Both the position numbers and the translations under genes were made by a program. The notes below the pieces were generated by a model. The model ran no database searches, was not told the DNA's origin, and worked only from the letters and a program-made list of their open reading frames with translations. This document shows, one piece after another, positions 1 through 10,589 of a stretch of 64,000 nucleotides of DNA (within the stretch, counting starts at the first letter, position 1; the number at the start of each line of letters is the position of its first letter). This DNA is from Metridium senile (taxonomy: Eukaryota > Cnidaria > Anthozoa > Actiniaria > Metridiidae): the NCBI GenBank assembly GCA_949775045.1, contig OX459097.1:22317705-22381704 (forward strand), given 5' to 3'.

Positions 1-249
1 TCAAAAACAAATACCAATGAAGGTAAACCTAGATCGTTTCGTTTTGTATTGTTTTGTTTTTAGAATGGTTCAATTTAGGATATTTTTACATTAATTTTTT
101 TTTATTTATTAATTTTTTATTATTATTTATTATTGTTATTTTTTTTATTTTCATATTTATTTGTTTTTTTTCACTTTTTTTTTCATTTTTCTCGTCCGCT
201 GTCCGCCGTCCACCGTCCGCCGCGGACCGTCCACGTCCGCATTATAGAC

Positions 250-326
250 ACACCCCATTCCTGTCATACTCAGAGCCAGAAAGGTCAAATCAACAAGCTT
301 TCTCTCAAATTACAATCAAAATAACT
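250..326. repeat. Dispersed direct repeat, copy A (~77 bp)
   Basis: Nearly identical to 1724-1800 (shared core CAGAAAGGTCAAATCAACAA). Upstream, 1-250 is T-rich low-complexity DNA with a GC-rich CCGTCCGCC patch and no supportable gene. Probably a piece of an interspersed element. Confidence 0.6.
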
Positions 327-437
327 AGGCTTGCTTATTCCATCTTGTGTTGAAGTATGGACATAGAACCATGTTTAATTTGTTCAATTACTTTCAAAAG
401 ATTTGTTTTCATCCTGAGATACTTCTAGTAATATGCA

Positions 438-701
438 AGGGCCGATCCGCATTAGAGACAAAGTTTGCTCTACGTGTCAAGATGGTTGTCACAATTTGTC
501 TGACATCTTGGTTCTCCAGTACGGATGTAGTTTTTTAGATGTTCAAAAACTTGTTTCGCCGAACAAACTTCCTTTTAGGATTGCCCGTAGAGAATAACAT
601 TTGCAACAAGTTTGCAGCAAGTTTTCTTACATTACATGTTGTGGTATTTGTTGAATTTGTCGAGCAATTCATGGATTTTGTCTCTAGTGCGGATCGGCCC
701 T
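438..701. mobile_element. MITE with 25-bp terminal inverted repeats
   Basis: The left end AGGGCCGATCCGCATTAGAG is repeated inverted at the right end with one mismatch over about 25 bp. The 264-bp element has no coding capacity. No clear target duplication is visible. Superfamily not assigned. Confidence 0.75.
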
Positions 702-1252
702 AATGTCAATAATATACTTGCATCAAATTTCACAATCAATTCCATTGAAAATCATAGCTTTTCTTTATATTGAGAGATGAAATAGTTTTCGGCACATCTA
801 TTCTTTGAGCGTTCAATTAGTAGGGATTTTAAAGCTTCAATGTAAATAATTAAAAATATTCAAAAACTGGGAGCAACTTTAGAATACCCCGAGAATTTTG
901 AAGGCATGCAATGGAAATTGTTGTACCCGTACTCCGTTGTCTCTTGAGAACGGCGAAATACTAATATAAACTAAGTCCGAAGTGAAATAAAGATATACAA
1001 CTAAGTGTAACCGCGGTCCACAGTCAATCACTGCGGACCACGGTGACAGGTCTATACTGTGGCCTAAAAAGTGTCGTTTGTGAGATTGAAAAAAAAAATC
1101 ATCAAAAAGCATATTATTCCAAGCAAAAAGCTAAAACAACTAGACTAAAAAGTTATATGTTTTCTTTATTTGACTAAATATCTCCCTTATTGTTGGGAAT
1201 ATGCACTTTTTTGGCTTGCAGTTTTCGCTGGCTTCCCTGCTGATCACCGGAT

Positions 1253-1434
1253 TTTGGTGACGCGTATCTAACTCACTCACAAACAGTCAAAGTATCAAAC
1301 TTTTTCCACCAATATTTCGTCAAACTGTTTGCTTAACTATCAATATTCATCATAGCGATGACTTTGAACTATAACTGGAAAACACAACGGTCTTACTAAC
1401 CTTATTTTTAGAGAGAAAGAAACTTGCAACTTGT
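1253..1434. repeat. Dispersed repeat, copy A (~180 bp)
   Basis: Aligns with few differences to 25111-25297. Both contain TTTCGTCAAACTGTTTGCTT followed by AACTATCAATATTCAT. Both copies are on the same strand, about 24 kb apart, so this is an interspersed element fragment. Confidence 0.7.
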
Positions 1435-1723
1435 TGGCGTTCGTACTAGTCTCATTAAATGGGTGTGTGAGCATGATCTCGTAGCAAAATATAGATGACG
1501 TCATGCATAGCAACGGCTCATGACATGTGAAACATGAGGCCTTTTTAAGGTTGAATCGCACTACACAGACTAAACTGGGCCTAAACCTCTACTTTGAGAC
1601 TTATTTATTTGTTATTTTGTATATATTACACTTGAAATATTAATTATTAACTATAAATTAATGTTTAAAAGGAGGAAATTCCACAGAAAGCACATGTAAT
1701 TCGTGACGCGTGACCGCCGAGAA

Positions 1724-1800
1724 CATCACTCATTTCTGTCATACTCAGACCCAGAAAGGTCAAATCAACAAGCTTTCTCTCAAATTTCAATCAAAATGAC
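1724..1800. repeat. Dispersed direct repeat, copy B (~77 bp)
   Basis: Second copy of 250-326, same orientation, with only scattered substitutions. Confidence 0.6.
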
Positions 1801-1856
1801 TTTCTTAGATACAAAGTTTTAGGCTTGTTTAATCCCCATTGTACACATGTGGTGAA

Positions 1857-2503
1857 CTCAAGCATGTTAAGGCCTGGGATTTTCGGAAATCTTTGAAAAA
1901 TGATTTCTCATTCACTCTTTAATGCACAAAGCTGAAATTTGGTTTTCTGTTCACAATTGGGTTCTTCAAAGATTTGGTGGTGATGTTGATGACAGAAAGT
2001 GGTCACGTGACCATTAAGGCCGAAAAATAGAAAATTAAAAATGGGCCGGTTAGAAACATTTTCTTTAAAAGTAAAAACTATGTTAAAACATTCATGCTTC
2101 TCTCTCTCATTGCGCTTCGTTTGGATGTCATTCATACTCTGATTTGGAGAAATCTTAATAATTGTTAATTTAGCCTTAGGTCACGTGACCTGTTTTGCCT
2201 TATAACTCGCATACCTTATACGATGGACAATCAAACGAGGCGGATTTCGAAAGACCTTCAAAAATGCATTGTTTTCACATAATTTTTAATATTCTGCAAA
2301 ATAGTTCTAACCGGCCCATTTTTAAATTTCTATTTTTTCGCCTTAATGGTCACGTGACCACTTTATGTCAACATTCTCACCACTAGACTATTGATGAGCC
2401 CAAATATGAATATTGATCTGAATTTCAGCTTTGTACTTGACAACACAAGCAAGAAATGATTTTTTTTTTAAATCCGAAAATCCCAGTCCTTAACATGCTT
2501 GAG
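1857..2503. mobile_element. Long palindromic MITE / foldback element
   Basis: The ends CTCAAGCATGTTAAGG and CCTTAACATGCTTGAG are exact reverse complements. Pairing resumes inward: GGTCACGTGACCATTAAGGC near 2001 pairs with the matching segment near 2340-2360. The whole ~647 bp can fold into one imperfect hairpin. No transposase is encoded. Confidence 0.8.
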
Positions 2504-3033
2504 AAGAATGGTAAAAAAAAACATATTTAACTCGTTCAACTACTTCCCAAAGAGTTTTGGATTGACAAAAATTGGAAGTTAAGATTCATCCTGAGATAGT
2601 TCTAGTAATATCCCGGGGGGGAGGGGGTACCCCCCTTATATTTACTATACGGGGACGTTTTGCCTTGGCGTCTTGAATAGGGTATACAATTTAGCCTAAT
2701 TTGTCTTAAATAGGGTCGCACTTTCTAAATTTACTATGTATGTAGATGAGGCATGATCGTCCGGGGTGGTGTAATCTTGAGAAAGACTGATGGTGTTGAT
2801 GTCTGACGTTTCGACAACCTGAGCTATAGTTATCTTCAGAGTAAAGAAAACGAAAAGACAGCGGTGGTATGAAATTGGTAACAACTTGAAAAATGCTAAC
2901 TTTACTTTACTGCCGTTTCGAGCTAAGTCTAACTCTTTTAATCCGACGAAACGTCACTAAAGTTCAATTATTATTCAAATTGAATTACATATATTACATT
3001 CATATGGTTTGCTGTATAAATTCTCTCTCAGTT
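2504..3033. other. Gene-free stretch
   Basis: No supportable gene. Holds a G-run/C-run palindrome near 2613-2636 and a TGACGTTTCGAC motif near 2802. The latter recalls the hammerhead-like segments elsewhere in the window, but its core is degraded. Confidence 0.4.
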
Positions 3034-3137
3034 TATCCAGACAATCACAGCGCGTAGTTAGTGTAGGGGATTCCCCTCATTTCGTATTCAAAACTGAATC
3101 AGACACATTGCCAAATGTCAACTCTCTTCTGTTTATT
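3034..3137. repeat. Dispersed repeat, copy A (Penelope-like region?)
   Basis: Matches 4934-5038 on the same strand (shared CAATCACAGC...CGTAGTT and TTCCCCTCAT). In both places hammerhead-like tandem units follow downstream, so the two are probably parts of one retroelement family. Confidence 0.6.
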
Positions 3138-3251
3138 CAACCAAGAACATATGAAGTGTATGTTTTGTCTACAATGTAATGTATTGTTTTTACTCTGGCA
3201 AGGGATGACGGTTTATAAGTTGCTCACGCTTCTCATTTTGAATCCCATTCT

Positions 3252-3380
3252 CTTTTACTACGGTGTATTTATAGTTACGTCTAAAACGTCAGTAAGTAAC
3301 ACACTCTTTTATACGGTGTATAAGCTACCATTTTCCCTCCTATTAATGAAGGATTAATGTCCTAAACTTCAGTATGTAAC
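3252..3380 (+). repeat. Hammerhead-like tandem units (degenerate), short array
   Basis: Contains AAAACGTCAGTAAGTAAC, then TATACGGTGTATAA, then GAAGGATTAATGTCCTAAAC. This is the same order of blocks as the array at 5423-5780. GGAT/GTCC can form a small stem closed by TAAT, as stem II of a hammerhead would. The conserved CTGANGA and GAAA are both altered here, so activity is unlikely. Confidence 0.45.
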
Positions 3381-4045
3381 GGCCGTATGTAACATTCTCA
3401 TTTATGCTTTGTGTGACGTCTTTCTGTGACGTCAAAGTTCTGAGAAAGACCGGAATCGTTTGAAACATGAAAGAGAAAACACTCAGAACACATCATCAGA
3501 ATCTTTGTTATCCATTGACAAAATCGACTAACGCGTTGCTATGTACGTTTTGGCCCAATTCAATCTTTTGGGAATAAGATTATTTGTCTAATGTATTACG
3601 ATAGTTTATCACCGGCTGTGAAATGCTACATCTAAATATAACACTACAATATGACATTACAATGTAAGTTGTGCTGCTGCAGTGTGTCTCTCTGCTTGCC
3701 ACAGCGCAATCTGCTAGCATGAACATAGAATGTTTGTAACGAACGTTTTTATCCTAGATGTTTTGAATTGAATGAAAATGTATATAGCTAGCAACGCGTT
3801 AGCCGATTTAGTCTAGTACAAAAATAAATAAAAGCCGTGTTACACGGTGCAATTTTTGCAGCTTCTTGTCTCTCAATGCTTAAAAATGTTACACAGCAAG
3901 TTGTTGAGGTGTAGCAGCGCCCTAAACCACATCTATGTCATCACGCATGCGCTAAGTACTCCTAAGTGCGCGCGTGCTGAACACTCTGAGTTCCTCTCGT
4001 CCCACACGGGTAAGCATAAGCTCTTTCAGGGGTATAAGAGCTAAA
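3381..4045. other. Gene-free stretch
   Basis: No supportable gene or clear element. Ordinary AT-rich sequence with two TGACGTC(A) patches near 3413-3433. Confidence 0.4.
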
Positions 4046-4933
4046 TTGAACCTTATGAGATTGAGACTGCGAGAACTCTTGGTGGGGGAGTGATCCAGTC
4101 TCCTCGTCAAGTCCTTGTGACTTGGCGAGTATTACCAATATCCAAATAACAAATATACAAATAACAAATATAAAATCATATAAATAAAAATAGAATAAAA
4201 AATATAAAAAGTGTTATTCGCTGGTAGGGAGTGCCGTGAAATCGTCAGTCACGCGGTTCAGACTGTTCAGTTGAGGATGGAGGCGACAAGGATTGCATTG
4301 TACTTCCACCCATCACCAGCGAATAACACTACAAAAACGTACAGCTTATAGAAGTAACAAAAAAATACAACAACAGAAAAGCAACAACAAAAAAAAAGCA
4401 TGTGTTCTGGTAGTCTGGCGGCCTTTCAGCGGCCGTGGGACTGCCATACGCCACCCCCAATTTTTGTTGCTTTTTGGGGTATGTATGCGAGTGCGTGAAT
4501 ATCAATCTAACCAAATTCATAGCTGGTGGAATTGTAAATTATGGAATCTTCTCAAACTCATTAATAACTCATTATCTCAGGGTCTGATAACAACTTTGCA
4601 TTTCAGTAACAGAAGTCTTGATACTCGATCAAACATTGATCAAGATATAGTATAAGTTTGTTATGTTTTAGCCTCAGAAAACAAATGAATTATAATGCGA
4701 CGGAGAAGTCACATCAAAAACTTGTGCTTCGTGTTTGATCAGGGGATCCAAGTACCTTGAAATGAATGGAAGCACTCAGTCTACGACCTTGTGCTTTGAT
4801 CCGATGTTCGGTGTTTGGATCCCCCGATCAAACATTCGCACTAGTTTTGGATCTATTACTTATGACGCTATCGAAAATTGGATTTATCGGACAAAGGTTT
4901 CACTGTCAAATTTGTCATTTCAATAACAGACAA

Positions 4934-5038
4934 TATTATCCAATCACAGCACGTAGTTGATGTAGGGGGTTCCCCTCATTTTGTATTCATAAAAACTGGA
5001 TCAGACACATTTCTAAAGGTCAACTCTATTCTGTTTAC
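4934..5038. repeat. Dispersed repeat, copy B (Penelope-like region?)
   Basis: Second copy of 3034-3137; see that entry. Confidence 0.6.
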
Positions 5039-5422
5039 TCATCGAAGGATATCTATTTTTGTATTTATTGTTCCGATCCGCGGTTATAAAAGTATGTATG
5101 TTGATGAATATAGCGGAATAGTATATATTTCTCAAAGTCGTAAGAAATTACATGAATACATCTTTACAGTGAGGTACTCGAACCGTGAACACTTGGCTCT
5201 TTTCATGTTATTATTTTATGAACCTTCTACTGCTTCAAAACCTCTAAAAACAAAGCATTGAGTTCAAATACACTAAGTTTTCATAATACATTTTATTTCT
5301 AATCTATTCGCTCATGGGAAGTGGGTTAAAAAAGTAATAAAAAGCTCATTTGCAAAGAAAATGCAACAATAGAAGCCCGAATTGTTTTATATTTATGTTT
5401 GTAGCGTAGGTTTTCTCTTCTG

Positions 5423-5780
5423 TATGAAGGATTAATGTCCTAAACACCAGTATCACTCTCTTAAATACGGTGTGCAAGTTACCATTTTTACTCCGACGAA
5501 AGATTAACGTCCTAAACGTCAGTAAAACTCTCTTCTATACGGTGTATAAGTTACCCCCCCCCCCCCCCCAATAAATGATTAACGTCGTAAACGCCAGTAA
5601 ATAACCCTGTAGTTTCTACGATGTATAAGTTACCATTTTAAATACGCCGAAGGAATAACATTCAAAATATCAGTTAGTAAAACTCTCTTTTATACGGTGT
5701 ATATGTTACCATTTTCCCCCCTACGAAGGATTAATGTCCTAAACGTCAGTAAGAAAAACGCATTTTTATACGGTGTATAT
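5423..5780 (+). repeat. Tandem hammerhead-ribozyme-like units (5 copies, 67-81 bp)
   Basis: Five head-to-tail units begin near 5424, 5491, 5572, 5646 and 5721. The best-preserved units read CCGACGAA, GGATTAATGTCC (a 4-bp stem with a TAAT loop), TAAACGTCAGTAA, then TATACGGTGTATAAGTTACC. The order core, short stem, AAAC, GTC resembles the hammerhead core CUGANGA - stem II - GAAAC - GUC. The self-complementary ACGT would suit a double-hammerhead dimer. Most units carry core substitutions. A C-run of 14 at 5555-5568 interrupts one unit. Penelope-like elements are known to carry such motifs; activity here is not established. Confidence 0.5.
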
Positions 5781-6239
5781 GAAGTTTCCAAATTCACGCA
5801 CTCAAATACATACCCCAAAAAGCAACAAAAATTGGGGGTTGTTGTGATTGGGGCTGGAAGTCCTACGACCACTCAAAGGCCGCCGAACTACCAGCAGTAA
5901 ATACACTTTAGTTAATAACTATTTTTGGAATTTCGCTGGTGATGGGTGGAAGTACAATGCGATCCTTGTCGCCCCCATCCTCAACTGAACAGTCTGAACC
6001 ACGTGACCGAAGGCTTTCACGGCACTCCCAACCAGCTAATTGTTTTGAATTTATTGTTGCTCGCCGAATCACGAAGACCCGACGAGGAGGCTAGACAACT
6101 CCCCCACCTAGAGTTTAACCAGCCTCAGAGCATATAGGTTAAGCCCTGTATTTATACCACGAAAAATCATTTCGCTCAACCATGTGGCATGGCGCATAGC
6201 GCATGCGTGTTTAATCGTTTTTAACGCATGCGCAGAGGA

Positions 6240-6332
6240 AAATATTTTTTTATAATTAATAAATAAATATATATAAATAGGAAATAGACAAATAGATAAA
6301 TAGATAAATAAATAAATAAAATAAATAAATAA

Positions 6333-6381
<49 letters not shown>

Positions 6382-6609
6382 GGAAAGAAAGAAAGAAATG
6401 CATCTTTATGATAAATCAATTACATGGCAGCCATTGCTGAACATGCGCGCGGAGGAAAATATTTTTTATAGCTAATTAATTAATAAAAAATAATTACATA
6501 AATAGATAAATCAATCAATCAATCAATCAATAAATAAATAAACAAACAAACAAATAAATAATTTAAATGAACAAATAAATAAATAAACAAATAAATGAAT
6601 GAATGAATG
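6240..6609. repeat. Simple repeats (TAAA, CAAT, GAAT)
   Basis: Includes a run of CAAT/TCAA tetranucleotides at about 6334-6380. Two copies of GAGGAAAATATTTTTTATA (near 6234 and 6451) bracket this region. Confidence 0.8.
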
Positions 6610-8370
6610 AATAAAGAAATACATAAAATAAAGAGAGAAAGAAATACATAAAGAAATAAAGAGAGAAAGAAATACATAAAGAAATAAAGAGAAAGAAATA
6701 CATAAAGAAATAAAGAGAAAGAAATACATAAAGAAATAAAGAGAGAAAGAAATACATAAAGCAATAAAGAGAGAAAGAAATACATAAAGAAATAAAGAGA
6801 GAAAGAAATACATAAAGGAATAAAGAGAGAAAGAAATACATAAATAAATAGAGAAAGAAATACATAAAGAAATAAAGAGAGAAAGAAATACATAAATAAA
6901 TAAAGAGAGAAAGAAATACATAAAGAAATAAAGAGAGAAAGAAATACATAAAGAAATAAAGAGAGAAAGAAATACATAAAGAAATAAAGAGAGAAAGAAA
7001 TACATAAAGAAATAAAGAGAGGAAGAATTACATAAAGAAATAAAGAGAGAAAGAAATACATAAAGAAATAAAGAGAGAAAGAAATACATAAAGAAATAAA
7101 GAGAGAAAGAAATACATAAAGAAATAAAGAGAGAAAGAAATACATAAAGAAATAAAGAGAGAAAGAAATACATAAAGAAATAAAGAGAGAAAGAAATACA
7201 TAAAGAAATAAAGAGAGAAAGAAATACATAAAGAAATAAAGAGAGGAAGAATTACATAAAGAAATAAAGAGAGAAAGAAATACATAAAGAAATAAAGAGA
7301 GAAAGAAATACATAAAGAAATAAAGAGAGAAAGAAATACATAAAGAAATAAATAAAGAAATACATAAAGAAATAAAGAGAGAAAGAAATACATAAAGAAA
7401 TAAAGAGAGAAAGAAATACATAAAGAAATAAAGAGAAAGAAATACATAAAGAAATAAAGAGAGAAAGAAATACAAAGAAATAAAGAGAGAAAGAAATACA
7501 TAAAGAAATAAAGGGAGAATGAAATACAAAGAAATAAAGAGAGAAAGAAATACATAAAGAAATAAAGAGAGAAAGAAATACATAAAGAAATAAAGAGAGA
7601 AAGAAATACATAAATAAATAAAGAGAGAAAGAAATACATAAAGAAATAAAGAGAGAAAGAAATACATAAAGAAATAAAGAGAGAAAGAAATACATAAAGA
7701 AATAAAGAGAGGAAGAATTACATAAAGAAATAAAGAGAGAAAGAAATACATAAAGAAATAAAGAGAGAAAGAAATACATAAAGAAATAAAGAGAGAAAGA
7801 AATACATAAAGAAATAAATAAAGAAATACATAAAGAAATAAAGAGAGAAAGAAATACATAAAGAAATAAAGAGAGAAAGAAATACATAAAGAAATAAAGA
7901 GAAAGAAATACATAAAGAAATAAAGAGAGAAAGAAATACAAAGAAATAAAGAGAGAAAGAAATACATAAAGCAATAAAGGGAGAATGAAATACAAAGAAA
8001 TAAAGAGAGAAAGAAATACATAAAGAAATAAAGAGAGAAAGAAATACATAAAGAAATAAAGAGAAAGAAATACATAAAGAAATAAAGAGAAAGAAATACA
8101 TAAAGAAATAAAGAGAGAAAGAAATACATAAAGAAATAAAGAGAGAAAGAAATACATAAAGAAATAAAGAGAGAAAGAAATACATAAAGAAATAAAGAGA
8201 GAAAGAAATACAAAGAAATAAAGAGAGAAAGAAATACATAAAGAAATAAAGAGAGAAAGAAATACATAAAGAAATAAATAAATAAAGAAATACATAAAGA
8301 AATAAAGAGAGAAAGAAATACATAAAGAAATACAGAGAGAAAGAAATACATAAAGAAATACATAAAGAAA
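6610..8370. repeat. 28-bp purine-rich satellite, ~60 copies
   Basis: The unit is GAAATACATAAAGAAATAAA plus GAGAGAAA, with some 24- and 26-bp variants. The plus strand is almost wholly A/G. Because the unit avoids stops, its minus strand has long low-complexity open frames (up to about 614 codons of Phe/Leu/Ser/Tyr/Cys). These follow from the repeat and are not genes. Confidence 0.9.
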
Positions 8371-8644
8371 TATATGTATGTTATTATAAATTAATTACAT
8401 GGCAGCCAACTGGCTGAACTGCGTAATTAAAAATATTATACTATCAAGGAATACATAGCGACGTGTGTGTCTATATACTATATTATAAAACTGATTAATA
8501 ATTCATTGACAATAGAAACCGTGGAGGAGGTGGTATATCTCATACATATTTGTCCTGATTTGCAAGTATTAACTTGATTTTTTTTGGCCAGATTTACTTT
8601 TATCTTGACAATGTTAGTAAAATATAAAAGAACTAACATTGGAG

Positions 8645-8750
8645 TTATGGGTCTTCGAGTCTTGTATTGCCACTGCATAGCCGCTCATATTGTATAGTTA
8701 TGGGTCTTCCAGTCTTGGATTGCCACTGCATAGCCGCTCATATTGTATAC
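8645..8750. repeat. 53-bp tandem duplication
   Basis: GTTATGGGTCTTC...CATATTGTATA occurs twice in a row with three or so differences. Confidence 0.8.
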
Positions 8751-8938
8751 ACCTACATGTCAAAAATCGTTGTTGCAGCCGAAGCTACAGTCAACACTCT
8801 AAAGCCTGCAAAAGATATCGGTTACATGGACTAAATTTGTGATTAATTGCACTTTTTTAAAGAATATTTGTATTCATATATCTACCACAACATCTTGTTT
8901 TGGTCATATAACACAAACACGTACAACCAAAATATGTT

Positions 8939-9225
8939 ATGATGATGGTGATTGTTATGATGATGATGATTATAATGATGACGATTGTAATGATGACGAT
9001 TGTAATGATGATGATTGTAATGATGACGATTGTAATGATGATGATGACAATTGTAATGATGATGGTGATGGTGGTGGTGTTGATGGTGGTGGTGGTGATG
9101 ATAATAGTGGCGGTGATGATGATGATGATTGTAATGATGATGATGATTGTAATGATGATGATGATAGTGATGATGATGATAATGGTGATTATGATGATAG
9201 TGGTGATGATGATAAGCTAATTCTA
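8939..9225. repeat. (GAT)n / (GATGATTGTAAT)n microsatellite
   Basis: Long imperfect GAT-rich tract, locally ordered as GATTGTAATGAT blocks. The 132-codon Asp-rich frame and the 93-codon Met-rich frame over it are repeat artefacts. Confidence 0.85.
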
Positions 9226-9354
9226 AATACTAAATAAAGAATTAACATTTTTAAATAGTTATGCTCTTTTGTTTAAAATTAACATATAATTAAAATACAT
9301 ATCGTACATAAATGGAAACAAGCGAAAAAACTAGTATAGGCTTCGACTTTTCAT

Positions 9355-9420
9355 TCCGACGAAGAACTAAAGCTCAAAACGTCAGTAAAATTAAGTCAAC
9401 ATTTTGTACGGTGTTACAAA
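9355..9420 (+). repeat. Single hammerhead-like remnant
   Basis: Reads CCGACGAAGAACTAAAGCTC, then AAAACGTCAGTAAAATTAAG, then a TACGGTGTTACA hairpin. It is closely related to 14634-14700 and to the array at 5423-5780. The core is degenerate. Confidence 0.4.
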
Positions 9421-9468
9421 TTTCTTTATATTACCTATATAGTATTTCATTATATTACCTATATCGTT

Positions 9469-9647
9469 CATATGCTACATAGTTTACAAGCTGTACTTAT
9501 TTACATCTATAAATCAAAATGCCTCGTAATCTCCTGGCCTAGCATATCATATTGTTTTACATATGCTACATAGTTTACAAGCTGTACTTATTTACATCTA
9601 TAAATCAAAATGCCTCGTAATCTCCTGGCCTAGCATTTCATATTGTT
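9469..9647. repeat. 91-bp tandem duplication over the CMTR2 3' end
   Basis: CATATGCTACATAGTTTACA...CTCCTGGCCTAGCAT is repeated with a 91-bp period. The gene-proximal copy contains the CMTR2 stop codon (9598-9600); the distal copy lies in the 3' flank. Confidence 0.75.
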
Positions 9648-10555
9648 CTTCGATAACATCACGATTAAATGATTCCCCATTCACAATGTTAGCAATCTGA
9701 ATATGAGCAAGCTGCTCGTTTAATCTTCTTACAAACGAACAAACCTCTCTTCATATAGACACCGCATATCAACAATCTCCAGCAAATCTTCGTTGTCTTC
9801 ACACGCCTCTAGTGTGTCTCTCGCTTTTAACAGCACGGTCATAATGTTTTCTTTACAACCAATGAATCCTTTGCAGACTAGAAACCGCAAAAGACTTAAT
9901 GATTGCAATCTTTTCAAAGACATTGTGTAGAAGGTACAGTAGACCAACTGTGAAACGTGTTAAGGAGGAGTACATACAGCATATGAATGTCCCCCTGGTT
10001 TCAGCATTCTAAGCGCAGTAATACAGTGATCAAGGAGGGTTGCCTTGGTAACACATTCTAAAGGAGGCTCACTGCTATCCCAGAAGACACTAGGAGCTCC
10101 CTCTAAGCGTACTACTACTATTAAGTCAGTTGGATGACTGGGGCTAGTTCCGGAGTTCACAATGCCTTGGGACTGAAGATAGATATTGATGCATTGGCAT
10201 GGCAACGGTAACCCTAGCAACTGCGACGTCATGTTTAGTCCTTGTGTGAAGCCTACAAGAGGATCTAGAACTACAATGGAGGGAGCGTTGCACTGTCTAG
10301 AACATCTAGAACCAGCTAATCTTACCATCAATACCTGGCACATCTCTTGGGTTCTCTGTGTCGCGTTTTCTAGTGCTGTGTTAAGTGTAGTGACATAGAA
10401 CGATGAGCAGAAGCGAGAGTTTAAGACTTTGGTGATATTCTTGCCCTTAGTGAGTGAGAAGGTCAAGTCAGTGTTATCATGGGTTGTTTCTAGCCAGGCT
10501 ACGTCTTCTGGTGATAGAAGAATTAGGTTTGTTCCGTTATGTGACTTGCAGAATT
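9598..10555 (-). pseudogene. CMTR2: CMTR2 exon 5, C-terminal half (frameshifts)
   Basis: Joins exon 4 in phase after GTGTTTTTAG and reads EFCKSHNGTNLILLSPEDVA through to LKPGGHSYAVCTPP. A 1-base loss then gives a stop at 9960-9962. The next frame continues TRFTVGLLYLLHNVFEKIAI, which fits the C-terminal methyltransferase-like fold of CMTR2. A further shift leads to KENIMTVLLKARDTLEACED and an ending at ITRHFDL. Confidence 0.75.
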
Positions 10556-10589
10556 CTAAAAACACAATAATAAAACATTTAAAATACAT

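Larger units (their letters stand above)
702..1856. other. Gene-free stretch with repeat fragments
   Basis: No supportable gene. It contains a short inverted pair near 1012-1042 (CGCGGTCCAC / GCGGACCACGG) and the two dispersed repeats listed separately (1253-1434 and 1724-1800). The open frames here are short, low in complexity and have no recognisable domain. Confidence 0.5.
4046..6125. mobile_element. Inverted-repeat-flanked composite element
   Basis: The left arm (about 4046-4500) matches the right arm (about 5794-6125) in inverted orientation over several blocks: TTCGCTGGT...GGGTGGAAGTACAAT, CAACTGAACAGTCTGAAC and the ACCCCCAATTTTTGTTGCTT block. The arms enclose dispersed repeat copy B (4934-5038) and the hammerhead-like array. 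No intact protein gene lies inside. Penelope-like elements often occur as partial inverted copies, which fits, but no reverse transcriptase was found here. Confidence 0.55.

Noticed and set aside
2773..2850. Possible hammerhead core on the minus strand (CTGAAGA ... GAAACGTC)
   Set aside because: The stem next to GAAA leaves unpaired bases and no other block fits. Kept only as a distant relative of the other motifs.
6519..8363. 614-codon minus-strand open frame (Phe/Leu/Ser/Tyr/Cys)
   Set aside because: It is the complement of the 28-bp satellite, which lacks stops by composition. No domain, and several overlapping frames are equally open.
8839..9237. Asp-rich and Met-rich open frames
   Set aside because: Translation of a GAT microsatellite.
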